DNA from: Tetraselmis striata
Lineage: Eukaryota; Chlorophyta; Chlorodendrophyceae; Chlorodendrales; Chlorodendraceae
DNA: 64,000 bases
Assembly: GCA_006384855.1 (NCBI GenBank)
Contig: VCJN01001728.1
Location: 62,001-126,000, forward strand
Direction: 5' to 3'
Shown piece after piece: positions 1 through 11,800 of this stretch. The notes beneath the pieces were generated by a model. The model saw only the letters and a program-made list of their open reading frames with translations. It had not been told where the DNA came from and did no database searches. Numbering within the stretch: position 1 is the stretch's first letter; every line of letters starts with the position of its first letter. Both the position numbers and the translations under genes were made by a program.

Positions 1-1756
1 GGCCATCTGGGCAGCTGACAGGGAGGCGCCCGGCGGCGGCGCAGACGGTTGAAAGCCGAGGACCGTTGCGCCGCTGGAAAAGAAGCTGCCGCCGGCGGTG
101 CCGTTTGCGGGCGGCGCAAGGGGGCCAAACGCACCGCCTGGCTGCATGTCCGGCTGGGGCGGGGCGGGGAAGGGGCTGCCTCCGGCAAGGAGGTTGCTGC
201 TGCTGGGCAGCTTCCGAGGCGGTGCGGCGATGGGGTCCCTCTGTCAGGATGGAAGAGCGCAGACCACGGGAATGGCTTCAGGTATGGCGGACAGCGAGCT
301 TGGCAGACTGGCAGAAAGAGGGCAATACAAGACCCAGGGGGGGGGTACAAAGAGTTTCAACTAGTACAAGATATTAGATAACCACTTAGCTCAATGTTGG
401 TGACAGATAGTACCTAAGTGGTAGTGAAAAATGTATCTTGCATTTTCAACTCAGGATTTCGCTCTTTTTTACTAAACCATTTTTGCGGCTGGAATAGAAG
501 TGAATACAGGTCTGTAGTTGCGGCAGCTTGCTTGTCAAACGGCAGCAGGGAGGGAAATCACTGCTGTGTCAGGAATCATGCCTGCCAACCATACAACGTA
601 TGCGGCGCTCGCAATAATGCTTTCGGCCCGCACTGTCAGAGACGTTGACGTCTTGCCAACTCCCTTTCAGTTGGCACAGTAGGCGAGCTGTCTACGCAAT
701 CTAGGCCGTCCTGTCGATGCAATGTGCCGTGACTGTGGTCTTGTCAATGTGGCACGAATGATGAATGGCATAACATACATGACACATTGAATATATCGGA
801 GGCGGGGGGGGGGGGGGGGGGGGTCAACGTCCAAAGCCCAGTGGGGTGTGTGTGGGGGGGGGGGGGGGGATGGCTCACCTGCGGCTGGTTGGACTCCAGG
901 CCGAGCCCCGCCACGAGCGAGTTCCCCATGTCCTCCATCTCCGCCGCGATGGTTGCGGCACCATTGCCCAGGAACCTGTTGATAGGACTGGCGTCGGTGC
1001 CTGCGCCGTCGGAGGGCAGGTCGGTAGCGGAGCCACCAAAGCCCAGTTGGATGCCCTGCATCCAGGGCAGCGAGTACTGCGGCTGCGGCGGGGCGCTGGC
1101 CGCGGCGGTGCCCCAGGGGTTCTTGAAGCCGCCGTCCCCAGCAGGCAGCATAACGGGAACGGCGCCGGCTGCGATGGGCGCGGTGGCGGCTGGGATGGGT
1201 TGGCCGAGGTGCTGCTGGGTCTGATGCTGCTGGGTGGCCTGGGCGGCTTGGACAGCGAGCGCTGTAGGTGCGGTGCTGGTTGGTGCTGCTACCTGGGGTG
1301 CAGCCGCCTGGGCCCGCGGCCGGAACAGGATGATCTCTTCCTCCAGCTCGTCCTCCTCCATGGGGTCCAGGGCTGGGCTGGCGGACCCGGAGGCCGTCGC
1401 CGCGACATCATTTGCCATCGCTTCCTCCCCTGCTGCTTCCGCCACGTTGTCGTTGCCACCGTCGCGGTCACCGTCGAGGCCATCACCGCCGCCGTCGGCA
1501 TCGCCGGCAACCGCCAGACGGAACTCCTCCACAGCGCTCTTCAGCGCCTTCCATTCCTTGGTGGAAGCCAGCGCCCGCCAGGAGGCCTTCTGGGAGGATG
1601 CCTGCACGTGCGCAAGGCGCACGCCGCTCAGCACAGTGGTCAACTCAACCAGGCACTTTGACACATTGAGAGGACCGGAGGGTATCGGCCAATCCAACCG
1701 ACTGCACCGACTTTCCCCTTGCCCATCAAAGCACAGATGCATATTCAAGTATATAT

Positions 1757-1828
<72 letters not shown>

Positions 1829-3351
1829 CAACAAACCAGTGCAATAACATACAGATGCAAACGGGGGTATAAAAACACTGCAAATCAGAGCCTGCTATGC
1901 CCGCCAGAGGTCAAATGTAAACGAAACTGTAGCGAATGTTCTGACAGGTTGCATGCAAGCCCAATTTGAGGCTTATCATAAGAGTTCTTTCAGGTGCCCC
2001 TGTCAATCAAACTCCACCGAAGTCAGGTTAACGCCAGACAGGAGGACAGTGAGGTGTGCATATGGGAAAAAAACTAGCAGTATGCATTGTATTTTACGCT
2101 AGATATACATAGATGCCGTACGACCATGTATTGCATGTCTGCACCCTAGCGACTATCTGGCTATGGGCACCTGTTGATAAGTACAGCACACCTGCAGGGT
2201 TTCTAACCGGTCATTCATTAGGCTGCTCTGCCTTGCCCACACATCCCCAGCCCCCTTCGTCAACAGGTCAGGGGCACAAGGCACACAGCATCACCTCTGC
2301 GAAGCTTCCCAGGTGGTCAGCAATAGCCTCCAGGTCGGCCACAATGCGCGCGAGGCGCAGGCCCGCCAAATCCGACGGCGCGTCCCAGCCGGAAAGGCGC
2401 TCGTGCGCAGGTGCCAGTGGCAGGAAGCCACGCAGCGTGACATCCTCTGGCAGCGGCGCACCGCCAGGGGCGGTGGTAGCGGCGTCGGAGCGCAGCGCCG
2501 GCAGCAGCGCGGCAGCCGCGGTGAGAAAGGCGGCGCGAGCTGCGAGCTCCGGGGCGTCAGGGTCGTCGGGGAGCGCGTGGGCTGGGTGTGCGGCGAGCCA
2601 CTGCAGGCCGACGTGCAGCGCCGGCAGCGCGGGGTGGCCGGACAGGGTAGGGGCGCCATGCAGCGCGGAGGTCAGCGCGGCGAGGAAGCTGTGCGCAACA
2701 GCCATTGCACCACGCGCCAGCACCGCGCGCTGCACCATCTCGCTGTACCCCGGGCTGTGCCCTGGCGGCGCCCACGCTACGTTGTGCGCCGCAAACGCCA
2801 GGACGGCTGCGAGGCGCAGCAGGAGCTCGCGGCTGGGGGCCGCCCCACGGGGATTGGACGCGTCCCCTGACAGCGCGGCGGAGAGGTCGGCGGCGGCCGT
2901 GTCTGCCAGGCCGCCCAACGTCTCCAGACTGGTCTTGGTGAACAGGATGCCCACAAGGCGGACGTAGCGCGTGGCCATCGCCGCAGCGGGCGGCACTCGG
3001 GGCGCACCGCCGCCGCGCCCTCGCCCAGCGCGCCCCCTTCCGCCGCGACCGCTGCTGCTGCCGGGGCGCTCCAGCAGCGCGGCGCGCTGCCGGCTCTTCT
3101 CAAACAGCAGCACCAGGTTGTCGCGCGCGGTGAGGAAGGGCGCGCCCACCGCCAGCGCGCGCGCGTAGTGGTACACCGCCCCCAGCTCGTCCTCCTCGTA
3201 CGTGGCCAGCACCGCTAGCTGGTTGTGCGGCTGTCCGATGTGCACGTGAACTCGCGCTGCCTGCGCGGGCAGAGGAGTCAAGCAGCGGGAGGGGGACACG
3301 GCTAAGAAGCCGCTGCAGCATTGCCAGCGCAACTCGGGAAAGGGAAAAGGG

Positions 3352-3384
<33 letters not shown>

Positions 3385-3567
3385 CAGGGCGAGGACTCTG
3401 GAAAATGTGCATGTACGGATGTATGCACCAATAGACATGTAGGTTGGGGCGCCCGGGGAGGCTGGGTGAGAGGGCTAATTGCACCTGTTCGTAGAACTTA
3501 GCGGCCAGGCTCCAGTCATTCTCGCTCATCTTTTTGCCCAGGCCTTCGCAGGCGCGTGTGTGAAAAT

Positions 3568-3599
<32 letters not shown>

Positions 3600-5172
3600 C
3601 GGGCAGCCTGTCAGTGTCTGCCTCCAGGAACCACCACAAGGAGCATGACTGTCTCCACTCTCATTGCCAGCATTTCTAAATACAACTGTGATGTTACAAG
3701 TCAGAGGGCTTGCCATCCACAGATCATACACACACAGATGCAGAGACAGACACACAGCCCAAAAGAGAGACCCCGGGGGGGGGGGGGGGGGGAGGGGGGC
3801 GCGGCGGAGAAGGGGGTGACAAGGGTGGACTGTATAGTTAGTTGCATAGGTAAATATTTGTCATCCAACCTAGCACGCTATAGCCATGCTTGTTGTTGTT
3901 GTTTGTGTGTGTGTGAGCAACATACAGACACCCAGTCGCACATTTGGGGAGGGGGGGGGGGCAGCGCACCCGCGGAGTACAGCACCGAGTAACGAGTGAG
4001 GTCGCCAAGGAAGAGGAGACTGCGCGCCACGCTACCGCTGGCATCCACCTGCTTGGAGGGGCCGCTTGCGTCTTGAGGCGCCTGCACGCCGGGCGGCAGC
4101 TCCAGCTGGATGCCCAGCGAGCGGTAGGTGGCCTGCGGACAGCACAACACCGTTCGTGCGGGTGAGACAGCCGCCGCACCCATCCAAGCAGCGGAGCCAT
4201 GCTGGCATGCACGCGGACCAGAGGTAGGCAGCAATGTCCACGCTTCCGGCCACTTAACCCCAGAAAAATCCCCACATCAGGTGAATTCAGGTCCAGCAAT
4301 CACCCTCTAGAAAACACTGCGAGCTGAACTCATACGTGAGATCAGAATTCTGGCTGAATTCGGGCCTGAGTACGGTACTACTCCCTTGACCCTTACTGAA
4401 CCACATAGCGCATGTTGCACCTGTCAGGGGCCAGTTCAGGAGTAGTTTCTGCCCGAGTTCCTGTATGCGGGTCCACCTCTTGGTTGCAGTATCAGAGAAT
4501 ATAGCTTTATTCACTTCATCGCAATTCTGGTTGAGCTGACAACCTCCAAAGCCCACTCCCGTGACGCCCCACTCCGGATCAGGATCAGGATCATGGCAGG
4601 CCAGGCGGCAGCAAGCTTAGCCGCCTCTTTCCCTCCTGTGGCCCCCTTAACCCTGGCCCTCACCTGCAGCCGCATCACCAGGTGCTTGTAAAAGGTGGCC
4701 GCGTCGGCAAGGAAGCCGCCCAGCGTCTTGGTCGCCTTGTGCAGCAGCTCCGCCGCTGCCGGGCCGCTCTCATGCGCCTTGCGGATGCGCCGGCGGAACT
4801 CCTCGATCGGCTTGTAGAACACCGACTTCCACAGCAGGGCCTCCACGTCCTTGGCCTGGCCAGCCACGCAACAGCGAGCGCCTCAGCCTTTCATTGATCC
4901 GTTGAGCATTATCTGCACAGCACTGGGTGGGCGGAGGGGTGGGTGCACACCTTGGCCAGCTTGTAGTCGCTGAACAGCACTGTGGCGTACTGGTCGCGCA
5001 GCTGGGCGCGCAGCGAGCGCATGCTGGGGTCAAAGAAGCTGGTGGTTTTGGCGAGGCGGTGCAGCTCGCGCTCCAAGCCGGCCGCGCGCGCCAGCGCCTG
5101 CTTGGCTTCCACGGCTTCGCCGGCTTCCATGCCTGCCATGGGTGGGTGGCTGGGTTCCCGGGGTTGGATCAC
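1..5172 (-). CDS. SMG7: SMG7/EST1-like nonsense-mediated mRNA decay factor, 3' end off window
   Basis: Seven exons read on the minus strand: 5172-4951, 4855-4664, 4132-3970, 3543-3485, 3260-2295, 1655-879 and 240-1 (continues off the left edge). Every junction keeps frame and uses GT-AG. The first exons give the 14-3-3-like TPR region, with the plant SMG7 signatures DVEALLWKSVFYKPIEEFRR and LLFLGDLTRYSVLYS. Exon 5 starts with the family hallmark HIGQPHNQLAVLATYEEDEL, then VYHYARALAVGAPFLTARDN and LLFEKSRQ. Exon 6 carries the acidic EEEIILFRP motif seen in plant SMG7, and exon 7 is Pro/Gly/Ser-rich low complexity. In the family the TPR fold binds phosphorylated UPF1 and directs aberrant mRNA to decay in cytoplasmic bodies. 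The start may be at 5172 or 5139 (MAGMEAGE). About 865 residues are visible. Several introns hold long poly-C (sense) runs. Confidence 0.93.
1759..1827. repeat. (CA)n microsatellite
   Basis: About 34 CA units lie in the intron between SMG7 exons 5 and 6. Plain dinucleotide repeat. Confidence 0.97.
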
Positions 5173-6171
5173 CCTGACGTGGCTATCGATGAGCTCGACT
5201 CAATGCTCAGGCCTCTGTGCCACTGGGCAGGCCGAGTTGTTCCGGGCGGGCGATGCGTTCAACTGTCAGCCTCTCCTGTCTGGGGACAGCGGGATTTGTT
5301 GGATGGATGTCAGCTTTCAGAGCATGCATGGATCCCTGCTGGTTACTGTGTGGCCGTTTGAGGGTGCAGTCGATATAACTGATGATGGAAGCGAAGTAAA
5401 GTGGCACCGCGGGTAGCGGCTGAACGATAATTCTGCTTGTTCATTGTTTCCTGACTCGCAGATAAGCCGGTAAGTCCAGATTGCCCGTGGAAGTTGGAAT
5501 ATGGTAGGCGCTGTGGACGAGGTATAAAAGCGTTGCGCATGCCCCTGGTCTCGGGTTCCGCTTCAGACTTCGTTGGTGTGTCGTCTCGACCTGACCCACC
5601 TTGCCGCGATTCCCCCCACCCCCACCCCTCCCCCGGGGGCGGGCTCGCCGTGCCTCGAATAGGCGCGCCCCGTGACAAGACAGGAAGGGCGAAGGCGCCC
5701 AATGACGCCCCCCCCCCCCCCCCCCCCCCCCCCCCCGCTGCCCTCAGGTCCGGTAGCACATGCCCACCGGTGCTGGAAACATGTGCAATCAGCCGGTTCA
5801 CGCTGCAGGAGGCACGCGCCTCGGCGTAGCTCGCCAGCTGCCGGCAGCCGCCGGTCGGCTGTATTCGTACTCGCAGTCTGCCGCTGCTGCTGCGCTACTT
5901 ATAAGGCCGGCCGCCGCCGCCACCGCCGCCGGCCTCAACGCCAGCATGACTGAACCCTGCCCACCACCGGCGCGTTGAGCAACGCGCTCACCACGGGGCC
6001 ACCCGCTACTCTGAAGGGCTGGCCCTCCCAGCAAACGGTGACCTTGTTCAGCAGCTTTCGGAGTAGCTGTTTGCTGTGACAAACCGGTCGTCAAATACCG
6101 GCCACCTCGTGGGGCACAGGCCGCACAGCTGCCTGGCGTTAAGTGATTTCTGCACTTCTGCATTATTTCAA
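5173..6171. other. Gene-less stretch upstream of SMG7
   Basis: No convincing coding exon on either strand. It should hold the minus-strand SMG7 promoter and 5' leader. A TATA-like box (GTATAAAAG, 5522-5530) faces right, with no recognisable gene downstream. A 30-nt poly-C run lies near 5707-5736. Confidence 0.5.
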
Positions 6172-6240
6172 AAAATGTAGGCTGTTTCATTCCCCAGTGC
6201 TTTCCGTGCATTCTCTTGACGCTCTCCCTGTAACCACCAT
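6172..6240 (-). repeat. Dispersed 90-bp repeat family R1, inverted copy
   Basis: Reverse complement of the repeat at 8756-8850 and 17577-17670. The shared core includes TACGGAAAGTATTGGGGAAG-type sequence (degenerate here). Probably a transposon end or non-coding remnant; family not recognised. Confidence 0.7.
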
Positions 6241-6406
6241 CACCCAACATAATGATTACATGTGCTAGATGCAAAATTCCAGAAATCCATACAGAAATCC
6301 AGAAGAAAATCCAGCTACAGGCCACCAGAGGCGGGAACCGCCATAGCAACCACAGACCAGGCATCGCCAGCCGCCAGCCGCCGCTCCACGCAGTAGGGAC
6401 GCTCCA

Positions 6407-7020
6407 CTCCCCAGCACACGAACCCGGGCCACTCCATTAGCGGCACTAGGCCAAATGTAATGTGGAGGCGCCGACAGGAAAGGAGCTTCGAAGTAGATGT
6501 CTCGCAGCGAGGAGCGGAAGTGGGGGGGTCTAACGCAGAACGGGGCGCCATAGGCGAGCAACCGACGCAGGCAACCCAGCGCCAGATCCGGCGCCAGCTC
6601 GGCCGCGTCCTTTTTCCGCCACACGTAGCACGCCTTCCCCAGCACAACATCCCGGGCCACTCCAATAGCTTCATTGAGCCAAATGTAATGTGGAGGCGCC
6701 GACAGGACAGGAAGGGAAGAGGGTGCTCAACGAGTAGGGAATGGAGAACCGGCCGGGCCAACAACGACGTATGACGCCGGTGTCCAGCGCGTGTTGTTCC
6801 GCCCAGCGCCAGATCCGCCGCAAGCTCAGTCGCGCCCCCTTCCGCCGAACGTAGAACTCCAACCCCAGCACAACATCCCGGGCCACTCCAATGGCGGCAC
6901 TAGGCCGAATGTAATGTGGAGGCGCCGACAAGACAGGAAGGGAGAGGGTGCTCAAAGAACAGCGAACGGGGAGTTGACCGGACCAGCAACGACCTATGAC
7001 GCCGGTGTCCAGCTCACACT
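6407..7020. repeat. Tandem repeat, about 227-bp unit, about 2.7 copies
   Basis: The marker AATGTAATGTGGAGGCGCCG recurs near 6455, 6683 and 6909, giving spacings of about 228 and 226 bp. Each unit also shares CCCGGGCCACTCC and, near its far end, GACGCCGGTGTCCAGC or a decayed form. The period is close to a multiple of three. On the minus strand the units read as a repeated peptide (GVARDVVLG, HYIWPSAA, HYIRPSAA). The peptide belongs to no family I recognise, and the frame shifts between units. It could be a decayed repeat-protein gene or a satellite with incidental open frames. Confidence 0.75.
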
Positions 7021-7418
7021 GCTCCTCCGCGACAGTGGCAGCACGGGCAGGGCCAAGGCTACCAAGGCGCCGCCCGTGCACGATCCCCGCCCCCATCCCC
7101 AGCCGGGGGTGGAGGCGAAGGAAGGGCCCGCGATTCCGAGGGCCGAGGACGGTCGTCGGGCCCGCCCAGGCGGCGGGTGGGGTGGGGTGTCTATGATGTG
7201 TATATGTGTCACCCAAAATAAATAAATCCTACTCGTAGCGACTCTAGCGACCAGGGTTGGGCTGCAGTATCTACTGCAGTGCAGACTGCAAAAACTGCAG
7301 CCTGCAGTTTGGCTATTGCACTGCAGCCTGCAGTACTTCCCGAAAAGGGGCTGCAGTGCAGCTACCCAAAGTACCCCAAATATATATATGCCCTTCACTG
7401 TCCCGCCCCTCCCCATAA

Positions 7419-7463
7419 TTATTTACATGAGCTAGCAGCAGAATGCGATATCGGAAATCACCA
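7419..7463 (+). repeat. 45-bp inverted repeat, left copy
   Basis: Pairs with 8567-8611 in reverse orientation, with about three differences. The shared core is GCTAGCAGCAGAA followed by GCGATATCGGAAATCACC. It lies inside the hAT-like element while its partner lies outside, so the pair is not that element's ends. A third decayed copy is at 17775-17825. Confidence 0.75.
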
Positions 7464-7489
7464 GAATAAAAGGCAATCAGAAAGGTCCT

Positions 7490-8002
7490 CTACAACGACT
7501 GCGAGGTGGAAGCAGCAACATGAGAAGACGCAGAATGGGCACGAGCCCACGCATCAGACTTGGCCATCTGCACACCGGCAGAGAGAATGCCGCCCATGGT
7601 ACCATGCACGCAAGCCGAGACCCGCTGCAACAGCCCCCGCCGTGTGCGCGACAGGTGACGGCGGAACTCAGCAGCTTGGCTGGTGACAAAGTTCCGAAGT
7701 GCCTGAACGGATTGACCACGAAGGAAGCATGAGGTCGGGGCGGAAGGACCGCCAGGGAAGTTGCGCACAGCCAACAACACCGAGAAGATGTAGACCACCG
7801 TCAAAGCGGACTTCCCGAGACGGCCACGGTCCTCAACCACAAAAGGGTAGTACCGGTGAACACCCTGCACTTGGGCGGAAGACGCCCGGTCCGCTGCCAG
7901 CTTACCATGCTCCGCCTCGGTCGCCGCGATTCCCAGGGTGCACCAGCGGGGGTCGTTGCTCCAAGTGGGGGTCGTGGAGGACACGCACGCGAAGTCGATC
8001 AT
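7490..8002 (-). pseudogene. LINE restriction-like endonuclease fragment inside the hAT-like element
   Basis: A 170-codon open frame reads VIDFACVSST, then TEAEHGKLAADR, then YYPFVVEDRGRLGKSALTVV. The order and spacing match the C-terminal endonuclease part of the LINE at 8880-13240, where the parallel stretch is HLVLDAAVT ... FVPCVLEEGGRPGEHLLALL. The reverse transcriptase is absent, so this is a detached 3' piece from a related but different LINE. It lies wholly inside the terminal repeats, so it was either captured or inserted there. Confidence 0.55.
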
Positions 8003-8566
8003 GTAATCGCAAGCCGCCCCCCCCCCCCCCCCACCCCGCCAGCGTCAAGTCCGACGGCCGCGAGCGGTCCGCTGGGCGCAGCCCACTCGTCTCAAGGGTC
8101 AAGTCGCCGGCTCCCGAACGGTCCCGGTCAAGCACCGCCCCCGCATCAATCAACAATCCTTCCCCATAATCAACAGTTTCAGTGCTACTGCAGCCGGCAC
8201 TGCAGCATGCAGTACTGCGGCCTATTTACAACAGCCTGCACTGCAGCCTGCACTGCAGCCTGCCTGCACTGCAGCCTCCCTGCAGCCCGCAGTAATGCAT
8301 TGCAGCCTGCAATAAAGGAAAATGGAATGCAGCCCAACCATGCAAGCGACCACATGTAACTAAGGATTATTAAGATTAATCCTGAAGGATCACAGTCTCA
8401 TACATGGCAGCACCGCAGTCCTACAGCGACTAGCAATAGCCGGCGGGCTCTAGCAGTGGCAGTACAGGGTACACCTTATTTGTACAAGTTCCCTGGTCGA
8501 TCCGACCATATGACCCGGAAACTTTTTTGGTGATTTCCGATATCGGCGATATCGGAAATAATTTTT

Positions 8567-8611
8567 GGTGATTTCCGATATCGCCTTCTGCTGCTAGCTC
8601 ATGTAAATAAT
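8567..8611 (-). repeat. 45-bp inverted repeat, right copy
   Basis: Partner of 7419-7463. Just upstream (8530-8585) the GATTTCCGATATCG motif is repeated in both orientations, forming a small hairpin-prone cluster. Confidence 0.75.
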
Positions 8612-8755
8612 ATGACCCGGAAACTAGAGCTGACTCGAGCGCTCAGCAGTCCTATATAGGTAGAGCGAGTGAGTACGAGTACGGGTAATATGCATGTAAC
8701 TACGAGTCGGCAGCTCGGGACCGGCCGGGCCGTGAGAGCTTAGTCGTCACTGCAT

Positions 8756-8850
8756 ACTTATCTTTTTGGTTACATGGAGAGCGTCAAGAGAATGTACGGA
8801 AAGTATTGGGGAAGGAAAAAGCCTACATTTAAGCAGAACCCACTTAGCGC
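8756..8850 (+). repeat. Dispersed repeat family R1, copy 2
   Basis: Runs from CTTTTTGGTTACATGGAGAG to AACCCACTTAGCGCC; about 90% identical to 17577-17670. It sits immediately beyond the 3' end of the minus-strand LINE, so it may be part of that element's 3' untranslated region, or its target. Confidence 0.75.
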
Positions 8851-8879
8851 CGGGCCGCGGGTCCCGGCGATGTGGCAGG

Positions 8880-11800
8880 TAATTGTCGGCCGGCCGGCCG
8901 AAAAGATCTTCCGCCGAAGCCGAACGGACGGCTTCCGGCTTGCCGATAGAGATATTCGGCGAGGAAAATGTGCGGTGCCAGAGAAAGCTTCGCAGTCCAC
9001 TTCCGTGTCTAGTGGGCAACCAGGGCGGCTGGCCGGAGCTCACGCCACGAGGGGGGTTGCTTCAGGTGGCCGCTTGCGATGCCGCGCTCCGCAAGCTCCT
9101 TGAGCAGAGCGAGCAGGTGCTCGCCCGGACGCCCGCCCTCCTCGAGGACGCACGGGACGAAGCGGTGTCGCCTTGCCACGGGCTGGGACGAACAAGCGTC
9201 AACCCTAAACTTGGTTTGCTCGCGCAAGCGCGCCGCGTAGCCGGGTTGGACCGCGACTTGCGCCGCGATGGAGTTGCGGAAGACGCATGTGACAGCAGCG
9301 TCTAGCACAAGGTGCACCCCCGGCCCCATGTAGTCAAGTTGCACCACGTCTCCCGGGCACGTAGCGTCCGCGGAACGAAGGCCGCGCACCTCCGTTAGGA
9401 CAGAGTCGCGCGGGGCCCCGGCCTACCGCAGGATGGATACCATGGTAGTGGCGATGCGCGCGTGCACCTTGTGCCACGCGCCGGCGCGTGGGCAGCGCAC
9501 AATGTGCCGCTCAAGTGCTTCGTCAGTGGCGCCGGGGGATAGGTCGCAGTGTGGGCACGAGTCCTCGAGCCCGAACGGGCTGTCGCCGAGGGTGGCGATG
9601 CCGCAACACTTGCGCAGCGCGACGCGGTACGGTTCAGGATCCACAGCATAAGCTGCGGGAGTGTCGGAGGTTAGGTATGTGACGCTCCCGTGGCCAGATA
9701 GACTGGGACAGTAGGCATTTGCGCTCGGGCAGTGTGGCGGTTCGGGACAGGTCGAAGAAAACGCGCCACTTGCGCGTGTGCGACAGATTAGCGGCGACCT
9801 TCCTGAGGCCTTTTGTTTCGTTGATTGCGGAGTTCAAGGAGGGCAGCTCGCCGAGGGTGAGCCTAGGAGGCAAATCAAGCGTACCGGTAGTGGTGTCGCC
9901 GGCTATGTCGACCGGGTTGCCGACTGGCGCCATGGTAGAGGCCATGTCTGTTTCCCACGGCTAGAAAGAGTCTTCTCTGTCTTGGCTGGCCTGCCAAGCC
10001 CGGCGTAGTGCGGCAGGCCATAGCAGGGAAGAAGTCTCCGGGTTCGCTAGCTGCTGAATCAGCCGGGGCGCCAGGTTTCCGGGCATCTTGCGTACGCGCT
10101 CGGCCAGGGGTCCAGCGAGGGCGAAAAAGGCCCCGGGGTGCTGCTCGTGCGACTCGTGAACTAGTGAGTCGACAGAGATACCGCCGAGCATTGTGGATAG
10201 GCCGGTGCGCATCAGACTTAGGCTAGCCGGTGCCTCGTCGCCAGTGAGATCCGTAATGTGCGCGAGCGTGGAGTGTACCGCGGCGTCCCTCTGGTGCATG
10301 AACTCGGCAAGCGACTCGGGGGGTAAGCCGCGCAGCAGGTGTGCGAAGCGCTTGACGCCGCAAACTTGCACGAGGTGCAACGACGCGTGAATGTGGCCCG
10401 CATCAGCTATCTCGCGCGCCATAAGTAGGATGGCGTCTTGTCGCGCGGCCGGCCGCCGGAGTGCGTCGCGCACGAAGGTGCGGTCAAGCTTGCGGTGGCG
10501 CGGCAACCCCAAGCAGCGGCGGAGGCCCGTGTCGAGGTGGGGTAGGACAACGCGGTCCCTGGCGCACGAGAAGGCGGCGGCGTCCAGGGGTCCAAAGGGC
10601 GGGCAAGGAGGGGGTAAGGCGCGCTTGCGGCTCGGGGGAGGAGGCCTTCCCACTCGCGTATGGCGGCGCCGTGTTCCGCAGGCGCGAACGCCACTTGCGT
10701 CTTGTCGGGACCCCATGAGATCGATAGCCCGACTGCCGCTAGGGCATGCTGAGCTGAGTGCAGAGCAACCGCCGTGCCAAGCGCCGTGCCTAGGAGGTGC
10801 AGGTTGTCGGCAAAGGCGAGGCCGAGGCCGCCCATACCCAAATTCGCAGTGATAGCGTCAAAGACAAGGGCAACGGTGAGACAAAAAAAGAAGGTGGCGA
10901 GGGGGCAGCCTTGGCGAATGCCGCGCAGCTGCGTAAGCACAAGTGTCGGCGCGTCGCCGTCGGACTCGTGGTCGTACAACCAGTTCTCCGAGGGGCCAGC
11001 GTATAGCATGTCGAAGAGGGGCAACAAGGAATGTAGGGCTGGGTCGGCGACCAGGCGCCTCCGTATGGCGCGCCGATCGGTCATACCGTAGGCGTTGGAG
11101 GCGTCGATGGATGACGGAGCGAGCCGGTCGTCCATCTCCATGGCGACATGTATTACCCATTGGATCATATGTCCGTGCCGGCCGGAGTGCTCAATGCAAA
11201 TTGCGACGGGCCGACAGCAGGGGTCATGTGGTCGCGGATAGTCCACATGGCTGCCGAGGAGGCCACTCTAGATAGAGCGGGCCGAATGGGTGGGCGGTAG
11301 GGGTTGTTCTTGGCATCGGCATGCCCTCGCAGATCGACTCGCGCCTCTTCGTCCTTCTTCCACAAGAGAATGAGGGTCGAGGAGGACAGCAGCGGCTTGA
11401 TGCGGTCGGAGATGTGCGTTACCGGAGCACACAACGGCCATAAAGCGAGCCATGGACTGCAGGGTATCAGAGTCATCAGAAAGGTCACGTAGGTGGTCGA
11501 CTTGCCAGTCATCGCGATGGCAAGCCGAGTCAGCTGGCGCTCGCTGAAGCACGCCGTGCAAGTCATCGGGGCAGACGGCAATGGGGGGTATGTCATCTGG
11601 CTCGGGCGGGGTGAGCAGGCCGGATGGGTCGTCGGCTGCAGGGGGAGGAAACAGCAGGCGCAACTCGTCAATGTTCTCTGCGGGCGGTTCCGCAACGCCG
11701 TGGTTCTCGGCAATAAGCGCTGCGGCGTCGTCGCAGAACCGCCCGACGCGAATGAGTCGCATCGCCTTCCCGACCCGCTAGGAGATGCGGCCGCGCAGGT

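Larger units (their letters stand above)
7252..8342. mobile_element. hAT-like DNA transposon, non-autonomous or chimeric
   Basis: The left end reads CAGGGTTGGGCTGCAGTA and the right end, read inward on the other strand, CATGGTTGGGCTGCATTC. These are imperfect terminal inverted repeats of about 16 bp. The flanks are CTAGCGAC (7244-7251) and CAAGCGAC (8343-8350), an 8-bp target duplication with one mismatch, which is the hAT length. Both subterminal zones (7262-7360, 8178-8335) are dense in CTGCAG and TGCAG words, as expected of repeated transposase-binding sites. No hAT transposase is visible; the interior instead carries a LINE endonuclease fragment on the minus strand. Assignment to hAT rests on the duplication length and CAGGG ends only. 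Confidence 0.65.

Noticed and set aside
1234-1872. Plus-strand open frame of 212 codons opposite SMG7 exon 6
   Set aside because: It is the antisense of a GC-rich exon and runs through the (CA)n repeat; the minus-strand reading has clear SMG7 homology and splice sites.
5522-5530. TATA-like box as promoter of a plus-strand gene
   Set aside because: No coding exon with recognisable homology or splice structure follows within 1 kb.
7261-8340. Clusters of CTGCAG words as a possible CRISPR-like array
   Set aside because: The words lie only at the two ends of the hAT-like element, with irregular spacing and no unique spacers; they fit subterminal transposon repeats.
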